Assembly (NCBI GenBank): GCA_031379365.1
Contig: JANNFB010000361.1
Location: 1 to 10,972, forward strand
Reading direction: 5' to 3'
From: CADEEN01 sp031379365
Lineage (GTDB): Bacteria > Pseudomonadota > Gammaproteobacteria > Burkholderiales > Burkholderiaceae_C
Length of the DNA stretch: 10,972 bases
The position numbers were made by a program, and so were the translations under genes. Below are positions 1 through 7,019 of this stretch, one piece after another (the first letter of the stretch is position 1; each line of letters begins with the position of its first letter). Under the pieces are notes generated by a model, which worked only from the letters and a program-made list of their open reading frames with translations, made no database searches and was not told the origin of the DNA.

Positions 1-42
1 GAAAGTACCCGCGCCGACTGCGGTGTCAATGATGTCGTGCAT
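1..42 (-). CDS. fasciclin-domain protein, N-terminal codons only
   Basis: Reading leftward from an ATG at 42-40, the 14 codons inside the window give MHDIIDTAVGAGTF. This resembles the usual opening of short bacterial single-fasciclin-domain proteins, which begin with an M-x-D-I-V-D-T-A-x-x-A-G-x-F pattern. A ribosome binding site reading AAGGAAA on the minus strand lies at 54-48, five bases before the ATG, which supports a real start. The fasciclin (FAS1) domain is a small adhesion or surface-associated fold; its role in bacteria is mostly unclear. The gene leaves the window at base 1, so length, domain completeness and localisation cannot be judged. No signal peptide is visible in the visible codons, unlike exported members of the family. 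It is divergent from the CBS gene, sharing a gap of about 300 bp. The call rests on 14 residues plus the binding site. Confidence 0.6.
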   Translation of the reverse strand, partial: MHDIIDTAVGAGTF

Positions 43-279
43 AACAATTTCCTTGAATCGGTAACCAATCAACCCTGGTCGGGATAGAGACAGGGCGACA
101 GCACGCAATGAATGAAGCTCGACTTTGTGAATCGGTTCGACTCTGCCTGCTGCCGAAGGTAAAGGTTATGCGACTTCGTCTGCGCATGAGCCAGCAGGGC
201 CATTGCAAAGTGTGCTGCAGGTTTCGCGTCGCGATGAGCGGCACCGCGAGCGGAGCGCGAGGCCAAGTCTGTTGAGTGA

Positions 280-307
280 TTGGGAATCTTGGTGCAACTT
301 CTATTCT
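280..307 (+). promoter_or_regulatory. possible sigma-70 promoter for the CBS gene
   Basis: TTGGGA at 280-285 and TATTCT at 302-307, separated by 16 bases, each match four of six consensus positions. They lie about 40 bases upstream of the CBS gene start in the gap between it and the divergent fasciclin gene. The match is only moderate and could be chance. Confidence 0.25.
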
Positions 308-346
308 GAAAAACCTTCAGGTGGTTGAAGCCAAAGAGAAGCCACG

Positions 347-823
347 ATGACAGCCGTCAAGATCTATCTCGAACAGAAACCACACCCCACCGTGATCTTC
401 AGTGTCGGACCTGACGACACGTTCGTGACAGTCCTGCAGCTGATGCTGGACAAGCGCGTTCGCGCTGTTCTGGTGATTGAGGCCGAGCGCTTCAGAGGCA
501 TCGTCACCCAAGGCGATTGCGCTATCAAAGTGTTGTTGCCTGGCCTGGACGCAAAGCGCGTGGCTGTCAAAGACATCATGACGGTTGGGCCCATGACGGT
601 GAAACTGAATGAATTCATCGAAGCCTGCATGGGCCTGATGGCGTCGCGGAATTTTCGTCACTTGCCTGTCGTAGAAGCGGACCAAGTGGTCGGCATGGTG
701 TCCATAGGCGACGTCGTCAAGGACAGCATTCGCAAAATGGGCCAGCAGGTCAACTGCCTTGCCCTGTTTCTACACGTTCGTCATCACCGCGTCGGCGACC
801 GCCTTGTTCTGGTGTCCCCGTGA
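347..823 (+). CDS. CBS-pair protein
   Basis: A 158-residue soluble protein made almost entirely of two CBS domains. The first spans about residues 10-65, with RAVLVIEAERFRGIVTQGD near its end. The second spans about 75-133, with the typical RHLPVVEADQVVGMVSIGD ending. CBS pairs (Bateman modules) generally bind adenine nucleotides such as AMP, ATP or SAM; stand-alone proteins of this size are common in proteobacteria and presumed to be energy or stress sensors, but the partner is unknown. The start at 347 follows an AAAGAGAAG binding site at 333-341. The last 25 or so residues, after VVKDSIR, do not look like the tail usual in this family (often an acidic stretch of the EQL-x-x-YI kind). Neither alternative frame restores it, so the tail is simply divergent or the gene end has been rearranged. 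An EAL gene follows 64 bp after the stop and may be cotranscribed. Confidence 0.85.
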   Translation: MTAVKIYLEQKPHPTVIFSVGPDDTFVTVLQLMLDKRVRAVLVIEAERFRGIVTQGDCAIKVLLPGLDAKRVAVKDIMTVGPMTVKLNEFIEACMGLMASRNFRHLPVVEADQVVGMVSIGDVVKDSIRKMGQQVNCLALFLHVRHHRVGDRLVLVSP

Positions 824-887
824 CGCCGTTTTGGCTCAAGCCGCCGCCACAACGGTCGATATCGCTGGTGGGCTCCAGGGACTTGTC

Positions 888-1700
888 ATGTTGAAGATTC
901 ACCCAGCGCCATCCGACTTTGCGCAGCTCGACGCCGCTCCCGCAACGGCCTGCGGCTCCTGTGGCACGGCCGAACGGCTCAGTTTCCAGTTCGACTACGC
1001 TTACCAGCCTATCGTCGACCTGGTCGGCCGCAGTACCTTTGCGCACGAGGCATTGGTGCGAGGCCCTGCGGGTGAAGGCGCGCTGTCGGTGCTGTCGCAG
1101 GTGACGGAGCAGAACCGCTACCGCTTTGATCAAGCCTGTCGCGTGAAGGCCATCAAGACCGCGGCGCAGCTCGGGATGAAGGAGAGGCTGTCGATCAACT
1201 TTCTGCCGAACGCAGTCTATAAGCCGGAGGTCTGCATCCGTACGACATTGGAAGCCGCACGCGCGCATAGCTTTCCCATTGATCACATCATTTTCGAGGT
1301 GACCGAAGGAGAGCGTGTCGAGGACGGCCCCTGGTTGGCGACGATCCTGCGGGAGTACAAACGCTGCGGCTTCCTGACCGCTATCGACGATTTCGGCGCC
1401 GGGTATGCCGGCCTCACGTTGCTGGCCGACTTCACGCCGGACTTCATCAAGCTTGACATGGCGCTTGTGCGCAGCGTGAACGCCAGCAAGTCACGCCAGG
1501 CCATCGCGCGCGGCATGGTGCGCATCTGCCAGGAGATGGGCATCCAGGTCATCGCGGAGGGTGTCGAAACCGCCGCCGAACGCGACTACTTTCTGCATGA
1601 GGGTGTGACGCTGATGCAGGGATACCTGTTCGCCAAGCCTGCGTTCCAGGCGATCACGTCGGCGAGCGCGGTGTCATGGCCGGAGCCGCCACACCCGTGA
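888..1700 (+). CDS. EAL-domain cyclic di-GMP phosphodiesterase
   Basis: A 270-residue protein that is nearly all one EAL domain, the enzyme class that linearises cyclic di-GMP to pGpG. The residues known to matter are present: Glu54 in EALVRG, Asn104 in SINFLPN, Glu137 in FEVTEGE, Asp167-Asp168 in AIDDFGAGY, Lys188 in IKLDMALVR, Glu224 and Glu227 in IAEGVET, and Gln244 in QGYLF. Activity is therefore likely. There is no GGDEF, PAS, BLUF or membrane segment; the only N-terminal extra is a short stretch containing Cys22-x-x-Cys25, directly before the domain. The ATG at 888 is preferred because CAGGGA lies at 876-881. The frame is open back to a TTG at 759, but those 43 codons overlap the CBS gene and look unlike the family. 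The gene may be cotranscribed with the CBS gene, which would pair a nucleotide sensor with c-di-GMP removal; this pairing is inference. Confidence 0.9.
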   Translation: MLKIHPAPSDFAQLDAAPATACGSCGTAERLSFQFDYAYQPIVDLVGRSTFAHEALVRGPAGEGALSVLSQVTEQNRYRFDQACRVKAIKTAAQLGMKERLSINFLPNAVYKPEVCIRTTLEAARAHSFPIDHIIFEVTEGERVEDGPWLATILREYKRCGFLTAIDDFGAGYAGLTLLADFTPDFIKLDMALVRSVNASKSRQAIARGMVRICQEMGIQVIAEGVETAAERDYFLHEGVTLMQGYLFAKPAFQAITSASAVSWPEPPHP

Positions 1701-2471
1701 CGACAGGCCCCTGCCACGCAGCGCCAAGGCACAGCAGTCTTCGATCGTAGTCTTTGGGGTCGGTCGTTGCTTGCCAGCAGGCCATCCGGCGATTGGTTGA
1801 GGGCGCCATGCCTCAAGCCATAACTGTCGCTTCAGGGTCGATTGCCGGCCCACGGGAACGACGGCTGACCTGCACCCGGCTCCTGTGGCTCTGGCGCTCC
1901 GAGCCTGCCCGGAGGTGACCGGCCGCATTCGTTGACATTGCTGACACCCAACTCATCAACGCGAAAGACAGCAGTTGGCCGGGACGAGCCAAAACGCAGT
2001 TCAAGTTGGCTGCCGTAAACCAGTTATCCGAGGCGGGCCAGCAAGGGAAACTCAGAGCGGATCACCAGGGGCCGGTTATGGCCGCCAGTGTGAGTTCGAG
2101 GCGGCGCGAGGAAGCTGACTCTCGGTGCGATGGTCCCGCTGGCCAACGTCAGCCTACACCGACGCCCGGCGAGGCCCGGCCCTGGCCGGCGGCAACTGCG
2201 GGCAACTGGCGACTGACGGCTGCTCACCGTACTCGCCATCTCCCGGGATGTGCCTGCGGGTTACACCCCTGGCAAGACAAGACAATTTGTATACGCTTCG
2301 GGTGACTCTTGCCCTACGACGTCAGCAGCACAAGACGTTAGAGCAAGGCCAGAGAGCGGCTTCAATCCTGTGCTGTGAATGCGTACTGATCAAAACAGAA
2401 CGCGTTGCATTTGTTTAAGTTTCAAGCATTCGTTATTTCGGCGACATCGCCAAGCTTTTGAAAGCACTGCC
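1701..2471 (+). other. gene-free stretch between the EAL and hydrolase genes
   Basis: About 770 bases with no coding region that resembles a protein. The open frames on both strands are short, arginine- and proline-rich translations of GC-rich DNA. The stretch mixes GC-rich blocks, for example around 2160-2220 with GCCCGGC twice in ten bases and GGCAACTG twice at short spacing, with more AT-rich sequence near 2280-2330 and 2390-2450. No intrinsic terminator with a T-run was found after the EAL gene. Blocks near 1830-1880 and 2040-2105 have the look of degraded intergenic repeats (recurrent GGCCG and GACGG words), but I could not align them with confidence. The promoter of the hydrolase gene probably lies in the final 100 bases. 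Confidence 0.5.
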
Positions 2472-3587
2472 ATGAACTTACGCGCTGTTGTCCTACCGAT
2501 CGTGGCTGCTCTCGTGGCGAGTTCGGCTTTGGCCCACGCACCCGCCGATCCACCCCACCAGACATTTTCTATGGGTGATTTCAAGCTCGAAAGCGGCGAA
2601 TCGATACGTGACTTTTCGATGTCGTACGTCACGCATGGCACCCTGAATGCCAACAAGTCCAACGCCGTTCTCATGTTGACTGCAATCAGCGGCAACCATC
2701 ATCGGATCGACTATCTGATAGGCAGCGGACGTGCACTTGACCCAGCCAAATATTTCATCATCACCACCGACGCCATCGGTAACGGACTCACCAGTTCACC
2801 GTCCAACAGCAAGTCGCAGCCCGGAATGCAGTTCCCTAAATTCAATGTGCGCGACATGGTTAATTCAGCTCAGAGGCTCGTCAAGGACAAGTTCGGCATC
2901 GACAAGCTTGTGACCGTGATCGGCCCCTCCATGGGCGGCATGCAAGCACTGCAGTTCGGTGTGAGTTATCCCGACATGGCGCAGAGTCTGGTTGCAATCA
3001 TCCCCCTGGGAAGAACGCCCGCCTGGACCACCAACGTGCTCGAACTGACACGCCAAGCGATCATGACCGACCCGGCGTGGAACGGCGGCAACTACGCGGC
3101 CAGCGCGCCGCCAGAGCGCGGCATGCGGATGTGGGCGCGCCTGCTGTTCGGCGGGATCGTGCGCACGCCGGATCAGTTGCAGGCGGATTTCCCCAGCAAC
3201 CTGGACACCATCGCCTGGCAGAACGGTATCGCCGACAACCTGTGGAAGCGGATCGATGCGCGAGATTGGATGTACCAGAGTTGGGCCTACGACCAGCACA
3301 ACCTTGGCACCACGCCCGGACTCAACGGCGATTACCTCAAGGCATTGAAGTCCATCAAGGCCAAGACGCTGATCCTCGCGGGTGAGGGTGATCTGCTCAA
3401 CCCCGAGGCCAATGCGCGCGAGGCGGCCCAGTACATTCCCGACGCGCGATACCTCACGGTGAAGACCCGTACCGCGCTCGGTCATTGGTCCGGTGCGGGC
3501 GCGACGGCACCGGAAAACGAGTTGCAGAACCGAGAGATCAGTACCTTCCTGGATGTCGTGACAGAGCGGGGTCGAAAAATACAATGA
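2472..3587 (+). CDS. secreted alpha/beta hydrolase of the MetX (homoserine O-acetyltransferase-like) family
   Basis: A 371-residue protein with an N-terminal signal peptide (hydrophobic LRAVVLPIVAALVASSALA, cleavage likely before HAPAD) and an alpha/beta-hydrolase fold of the MetX type. The nucleophile elbow GPSMGGMQAL places Ser153, and the acid and base appear to be Asp307 in GEGDLLNPE and His338 in LGHWSG. The KLESGESI and YVTHGTLN segments near the mature N-terminus are the usual start of this fold. True MetX acetylates homoserine in the cytoplasm during methionine synthesis; an exported copy is unlikely to do that, since acetyl-CoA is cytoplasmic. A periplasmic esterase or acyltransferase is more likely, with substrate unknown. 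The start at 2472 gives the signal peptide directly at the N-terminus; an in-frame ATG at 2379 would add 31 non-family residues in front of it. The ribosome binding site is weak (GAAAG near 2460). No neighbour suggests a pathway. Confidence 0.85.
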   Translation: MNLRAVVLPIVAALVASSALAHAPADPPHQTFSMGDFKLESGESIRDFSMSYVTHGTLNANKSNAVLMLTAISGNHHRIDYLIGSGRALDPAKYFIITTDAIGNGLTSSPSNSKSQPGMQFPKFNVRDMVNSAQRLVKDKFGIDKLVTVIGPSMGGMQALQFGVSYPDMAQSLVAIIPLGRTPAWTTNVLELTRQAIMTDPAWNGGNYAASAPPERGMRMWARLLFGGIVRTPDQLQADFPSNLDTIAWQNGIADNLWKRIDARDWMYQSWAYDQHNLGTTPGLNGDYLKALKSIKAKTLILAGEGDLLNPEANAREAAQYIPDARYLTVKTRTALGHWSGAGATAPENELQNREISTFLDVVTERGRKIQ

Positions 3588-4113
3588 GTTGTCAGCGACA
3601 GCCAGCACGCCTCTACAAAGGATAAAGCTGAGCTTTCCTGCGAAGTCTCGACCGGCTCAGGCCACTCAGGTGACGATGGGTTTTTCTCAAGACCGATTTG
3701 TGCGCCTGCCACAACGCACGCAAGCGCGGTGGCGTGTCGGCTGTATGACCGCTTGATCCGGGATTGCCCCAGTGATCCCTAGCTCACTCTGACGCTGCCG
3801 GCCCTGGTCGACACCAAATGGCCGGGAGTTTCAGTTTGCGAGCGTGCCAGGAAGCCGCCCTTTCGCTTACGGTCGCAACCTACAACTGCCCGGCGCGCTT
3901 CGATGAGACCTTGGGAAGAGCGCCCTGAAAGCTATCCGAACACCTCAGGCCAGTCCGCCCGCACAGGAACCCGGGCTGATCCCCAGCGGAGAGCATGGAC
4001 ATAGCCGTCATCGCGATCGCCCTCAGATGAATAGACTATTGGGAACTGTCGCTTGGGTCGATGTATCTCGACGCAGCAGCGCGCCGTCGAATCACAACCT
4101 TCAGGAGATCCGC
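3588..4113 (+). other. gene-free stretch between the hydrolase and DUF4399 genes
   Basis: About 525 bases in which I see no credible gene. A frame open from 4027 into the next gene adds 29 residues without family resemblance and is not taken as coding. TGTC-AGC-GACA at about 3590-3600 could form a tiny four-pair stem but has no T-run, so no terminator is claimed. A TTGGGA (4039-4044) and a weak TGTATC (4062-4067) spaced by 17 bases could be a promoter for the DUF4399 gene, but the second element matches only three of six positions. The block around 3790-3860 (GCCGGCCCTGG, AAATGGCCGGGAG) resembles worn intergenic repeat material. Confidence 0.5.
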
Positions 4114-4557
4114 ATGTTCACTCGTTCCCGCTTCCTGGCCTTGTGCCTGGGCGCTGCTGGTCTCGCGATCAGCAGCACGGTCCTGTCGCAGGCCGCGCGC
4201 ACCCCCTCGCCGCCTGGCGCCAAGGTGTACTTCATCAGCCCGGCCGACGGTGCCGTCATCAAGGGGCCGGTGAAGGTGGTGATGGGTCTGTCGGGGATGG
4301 GTGTGGCGCCTGCGGGCTTCGACGTGCCCAACACCGGCCACCACCACATCCTGGTGAATGCGCCGGCCGCCATCAATCTCAACGACGCGATGCCCGCAGA
4401 CGCTGTGCACCGCCACTTCGGGCTGGGTCAGACCGAGGCCACGCTGACTCTGCCGCCGGGCCGCCACACGCTGCAGTTGCTGCTGGGCGACAAGGGTCAT
4501 GTGCCGCACGACCCGCCCGTGATTAGCGAGAAGATCACCATCACAGTGCAGCCCTGA
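4114..4557 (+). CDS. exported DUF4399 protein
   Basis: A 147-residue protein with a signal peptide (basic FTRSR, then a hydrophobic run ending SSTVLSQA, cleavage near residue 27) followed by one DUF4399 domain. The family hallmarks are visible in order: VYFISPADGAVIKGPVKV, then MGLSGMGVAPAG, TGHHHILVN, VHRHFGLGQTE, LPPGRHTLQLLLGD and the closing ITITV strand. It is expected in the periplasm or outside the cell and has an immunoglobulin-like beta character. The function of the family is not established. The conserved His-rich motifs (three consecutive His, then His-x-His) suggest metal binding, which is inference. The start at 4114 is set by AGGAGA at 4103-4108; an in-frame ATG at 4027 lacks such a site and would bury the signal peptide. 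The crtI operon begins 138 bp downstream on the same strand, with a strong inverted repeat between them, so cotranscription is possible but not shown. Confidence 0.88.
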   Translation: MFTRSRFLALCLGAAGLAISSTVLSQAARTPSPPGAKVYFISPADGAVIKGPVKVVMGLSGMGVAPAGFDVPNTGHHHILVNAPAAINLNDAMPADAVHRHFGLGQTEATLTLPPGRHTLQLLLGDKGHVPHDPPVISEKITITVQP

Positions 4558-4631
4558 CGTCGCAGCAACCGAACTGCGAAGTCCTCGGAGGCAAGGGACG
4601 TCCGGTCACTTCAATGTGGAGACCGAACCCA

Positions 4632-4666
4632 GCCCGCCACCGGGCGCAAAGCTACCGGTGGCGGGC
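4632..4666 (+). repeat. 12-bp perfect inverted repeat ahead of crtI
   Basis: GCCCGCCACCGG at 4632-4643 pairs perfectly with CCGGTGGCGGGC at 4655-4666 around an 11-base loop. In RNA this would be a very stable GC-rich hairpin. It lies 74 bases after the DUF4399 stop and ends 29 bases before the crtI start. No T-run follows, so it is not a classic intrinsic terminator. It could protect the 3' end of the upstream message, block or attenuate transcription into crtI, or in DNA form be a binding site for a dimeric regulator. The repeat is directly visible; its role is inference. Confidence 0.7.
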
Positions 4667-4695
4667 CGAATCCGCGGCACCCAAGGATCCGCACG

Positions 4696-6240
4696 ATGTT
4701 GATGAAGACCGACGCTGCCGGGCAGCGTGCCGCGACGATGGACCCGAACGCGCCGGTGGCGCTGGTCATCGGCAGCGGCTTTGGCGGCCTGGCAGCCGCT
4801 GTCCGCCTGGCCGCTCGGGGCTGGCGGGTGCAGGTGCTTGAAAAGCTGGACGTGCCCGGGGGCCGCGCCCGCGTGCACCACGTCGACGGCTACACCTTCG
4901 ATGCCGGCCCGACCATCATCACCGTGCCGTTCTTGCTGGAAGAGCTGTGGGCCCTGGCGGGCCGCAAGCTGGCTGACGACATCGAGCTGCGTCTGCTCGA
5001 CCCGTTCTACCGAGTGCGCTTCTCCGATGGCGACCACTTCGACTACAGCGGCGACCCTGAACGCATGCGCGCCGAGGTGCTGCGCATCGACCCCACCGCC
5101 GGCCCGGGCTACGAGGCCTTCATGGTCGAGGCCGACCTTTGCTACAAGCTCGGCTTCGAAGCCTTGGGTTGCCATGCCTTCGACAGCATCGGCGACCTGC
5201 TCAAGGCCGTGCCGTCGATGGCCCGCATGAAGGGTTGGAACAGCCTGCATGCGATGGTGGCCAAACACATCAAGCACCCCAAGCTGCGCCAGGCCATGAG
5301 CCTGCAGTCGCTGCTGATCGGGGGCAACCCGTTCTCGGTGACCTGCGTGTACTCGCTCATCAACGCGCTGGAGAGGCTGTACGGCGTGCATTGGGCGATG
5401 GGCGGCACGGGCATGCTGGTCAACGGCCTGGTGGGCTTGATCGAAGGCATGGGCGGCAGCCTGCGTACCGGCGCCGAGGTGCGCCGCATCAACGTGGCCG
5501 CCGGTCGCGCCACGGGCGTGACGCTGGCCAACGGCGAATACTTGCCGGCCGACATCGTGGTCAGCAACGCCGATACCGCCTGGACCTACAAGAACCTGAT
5601 CGACGCCGAGCACCGCAAGGTCTGGAGCGACGCCAAGGTCGAGGGCGGCAAGTACTCGATGAGCCTGTTCGTCTGGTATTTCGGAACCAACAAGCGGTTT
5701 GAAGACGTGCCGCACCACATGATGTTGCTGGGCCCCCGCTACGAGGCGCTGCTGAAGGACATCTTCAAGCGCCACCATCTGGCGGACGACTTCAGCCTCT
5801 ACCTGCACCGCCCGACGGCCACCGACCCGGCCATGGCGCCAGCCGGCTGCGACACGTTCTATGTGCTGTCTCCCGTGCCCCACCTGCAAAGCGGCACCGA
5901 CTGGGCCTCACAGGCCGAGCCCTACCGCGCGTCCATTGCCGAGGCGTTGGAGCAAACCGTGATGCCGGGCCTGCGTGACCACCTGACGGTGTCGTTCGTG
6001 ACGACGCCGCAGGACTTCCAGGACAACCTGCTGTCGTACAAGGGCGCCGCCTTCGGCCTGGAGCCGCTGCTGCTGCAAAGCGCCTGGTTCCGCCCGCACA
6101 ACCGCAGTGAAGACGTCGAGGACCTGTTCATGGTGGGTGCCAGCACGCACCCGGGTGCGGGCATCCCGGGCGTGCTGATGTCGGCCAAGGCGCTGGAGAC
6201 GGTGCTGCCCGATGTGGCCACTGTTCAACGACGGGTTTGA
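4696..6240 (+). CDS. crtI: phytoene desaturase (CrtI family)
   Basis: A 514-residue FAD-dependent desaturase that introduces conjugated double bases into phytoene at the membrane, giving neurosporene or lycopene for spheroidene or spirilloxanthin synthesis. The N-terminal dinucleotide-binding fold shows Gly26-x-Gly28-x-x-Gly31 in VIGSGFGG, then VLEKLDVPGGRA and GYTFDAGPTI. The middle has the CrtI-type LLIGGNPFSVTCVYSLI and WAMGGTGMLVNGLVGL. The later part has FVWYFGTNKRF, DDFSLYLHRPTATDP, VLSPVPHLQSGTDW and SAWFRPHNRSED, and the C-terminal FAD motif is GASTHPGAGIPGVL. Length and motif order fit full-length purple-bacterial CrtI. The ATG at 4696 has AAGGA at 4683-4687; ATGs at codons 3 and 15 are alternatives. 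It heads a three-gene operon with an ABC exporter; crtB, its usual neighbour, is absent here. CrtD or another CrtI-like desaturase cannot be fully excluded, but the motifs favour CrtI. Confidence 0.88.
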   Translation: MLMKTDAAGQRAATMDPNAPVALVIGSGFGGLAAAVRLAARGWRVQVLEKLDVPGGRARVHHVDGYTFDAGPTIITVPFLLEELWALAGRKLADDIELRLLDPFYRVRFSDGDHFDYSGDPERMRAEVLRIDPTAGPGYEAFMVEADLCYKLGFEALGCHAFDSIGDLLKAVPSMARMKGWNSLHAMVAKHIKHPKLRQAMSLQSLLIGGNPFSVTCVYSLINALERLYGVHWAMGGTGMLVNGLVGLIEGMGGSLRTGAEVRRINVAAGRATGVTLANGEYLPADIVVSNADTAWTYKNLIDAEHRKVWSDAKVEGGKYSMSLFVWYFGTNKRFEDVPHHMMLLGPRYEALLKDIFKRHHLADDFSLYLHRPTATDPAMAPAGCDTFYVLSPVPHLQSGTDWASQAEPYRASIAEALEQTVMPGLRDHLTVSFVTTPQDFQDNLLSYKGAAFGLEPLLLQSAWFRPHNRSEDVEDLFMVGASTHPGAGIPGVLMSAKALETVLPDVATVQRRV

Positions 6241-7019
6241 CGCCCGGCCGTCCCCTGTTGCTGGAACAGACGCTGGCTGTCGCGCAGCGGCTGCTGCTGG
6301 AGCAGTGGCGCCAGCGCCGCGGACTGATCTTCTGGGCCGTGTTCCCGGCGGCGATGATGTTGCTGTTCGGGCTGGTCTACGCGCACAACGCCAGCATGCG
6401 CGCCGGGCTGGACGCCGCCGCCGCCGGCATCCTGATGGGGGCCGCGCTGTTCTTCAGCTGCCTGGGCGGCACGGTGGCCCTCATCGCCGCCGAGCGCGAG
6501 CGCCGCACCTTGCGGCGCTTGCTGGCTTCGCCCCTGCACCCGGCGGCGTACTTCATGGGCGTGGTGCTGGCGCAGTTGCTGTTGGCCGCCGTGCAGGTGG
6601 TGATGCTGTACAGCATCGCCTGGTTCATCGGCGCGCGTTACCACGGCAGCTTGTGGCTGGGCGGGTTGATCTTGCTGCTGTCGGTGTTCGCCTATGTGGG
6701 CATGGGCTTCTTCCTGGGGGCGCGCTTTGCGCGGCGCAGCGAAGAAGTGGTGGTCGCCCTGTCAGCCATCGGTGTGCCGCTTTTGGTCTTGGGCGGCACC
6801 TTCTTCCCGCTGGAGATCATGCCCCGTGCGATGCAGGCGGTGGCGCAGTTCAACCCCATGCTGCACATGAACCAGGCCTTCAAAGGCGTGGCCGCGTATG
6901 GTCTGGGTGTGGCTGAGCTGCGCTTCGAGCTGAGCTTCCTGGTGCTGTTCTGTGGCGTTTCTCTGGCACTGGGCGTCAGGTCGTACCGGCATCTTCTGGT
7001 GCTGGAGCAAAGGGCATGA
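6237..7019 (+). CDS. ABC-2 type transporter permease
   Basis: A 260-residue integral membrane protein with about six hydrophobic segments, the usual plan of an ABC-2 exporter permease. The first follows the amphipathic start (WRQRRGLIFWAVFPAAMMLL). A cytoplasmic AAERERRTLRRLLASPL segment in the first half is the region that typically contacts the ATPase. The LLVLGGTFFPLEIMP stretch before the last membrane segments is also characteristic of the family. The only start available in this frame near the crtI end is a TTG at 6237, which overlaps the crtI stop; this implies translational coupling, with a weak binding site. Other starts further inside would cut the N-terminal helix. The gene overlaps the following ATPase gene by four bases, so the two surely form one transporter. 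One permease and one ATPase per operon matches NodIJ or DrrAB-like exporters of hydrophobic molecules. The substrate is unknown. Confidence 0.88.
   Translation: MTPGRPLLLEQTLAVAQRLLLEQWRQRRGLIFWAVFPAAMMLLFGLVYAHNASMRAGLDAAAAGILMGAALFFSCLGGTVALIAAERERRTLRRLLASPLHPAAYFMGVVLAQLLLAAVQVVMLYSIAWFIGARYHGSLWLGGLILLLSVFAYVGMGFFLGARFARRSEEVVVALSAIGVPLLVLGGTFFPLEIMPRAMQAVAQFNPMLHMNQAFKGVAAYGLGVAELRFELSFLVLFCGVSLALGVRSYRHLLVLEQRA

Noticed and set aside
759..887. Upstream extension of the EAL protein from a TTG
   Set aside because: Overlaps the CBS gene, has no family resemblance, and a better ATG with a binding site exists at 888.
2006..2418. Overlapping small open frames between the EAL and hydrolase genes
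   Set aside because: No binding sites, motifs or protein-like composition; they appear to be chance frames in GC-rich DNA.
4558..4695. PpsR/CrtJ operator (TGT-N12-ACA) before crtI
   Set aside because: The only TGT here, near 4615, is followed at the right distance by CAG, not ACA.
4606..5889. A 427-codon open frame on the minus strand across crtI
   Set aside because: It is antisense to a clear full-length CrtI, and its translation is rich in His, Arg, Gln and Ala with no motif, as expected for the complement of GC-rich coding DNA.
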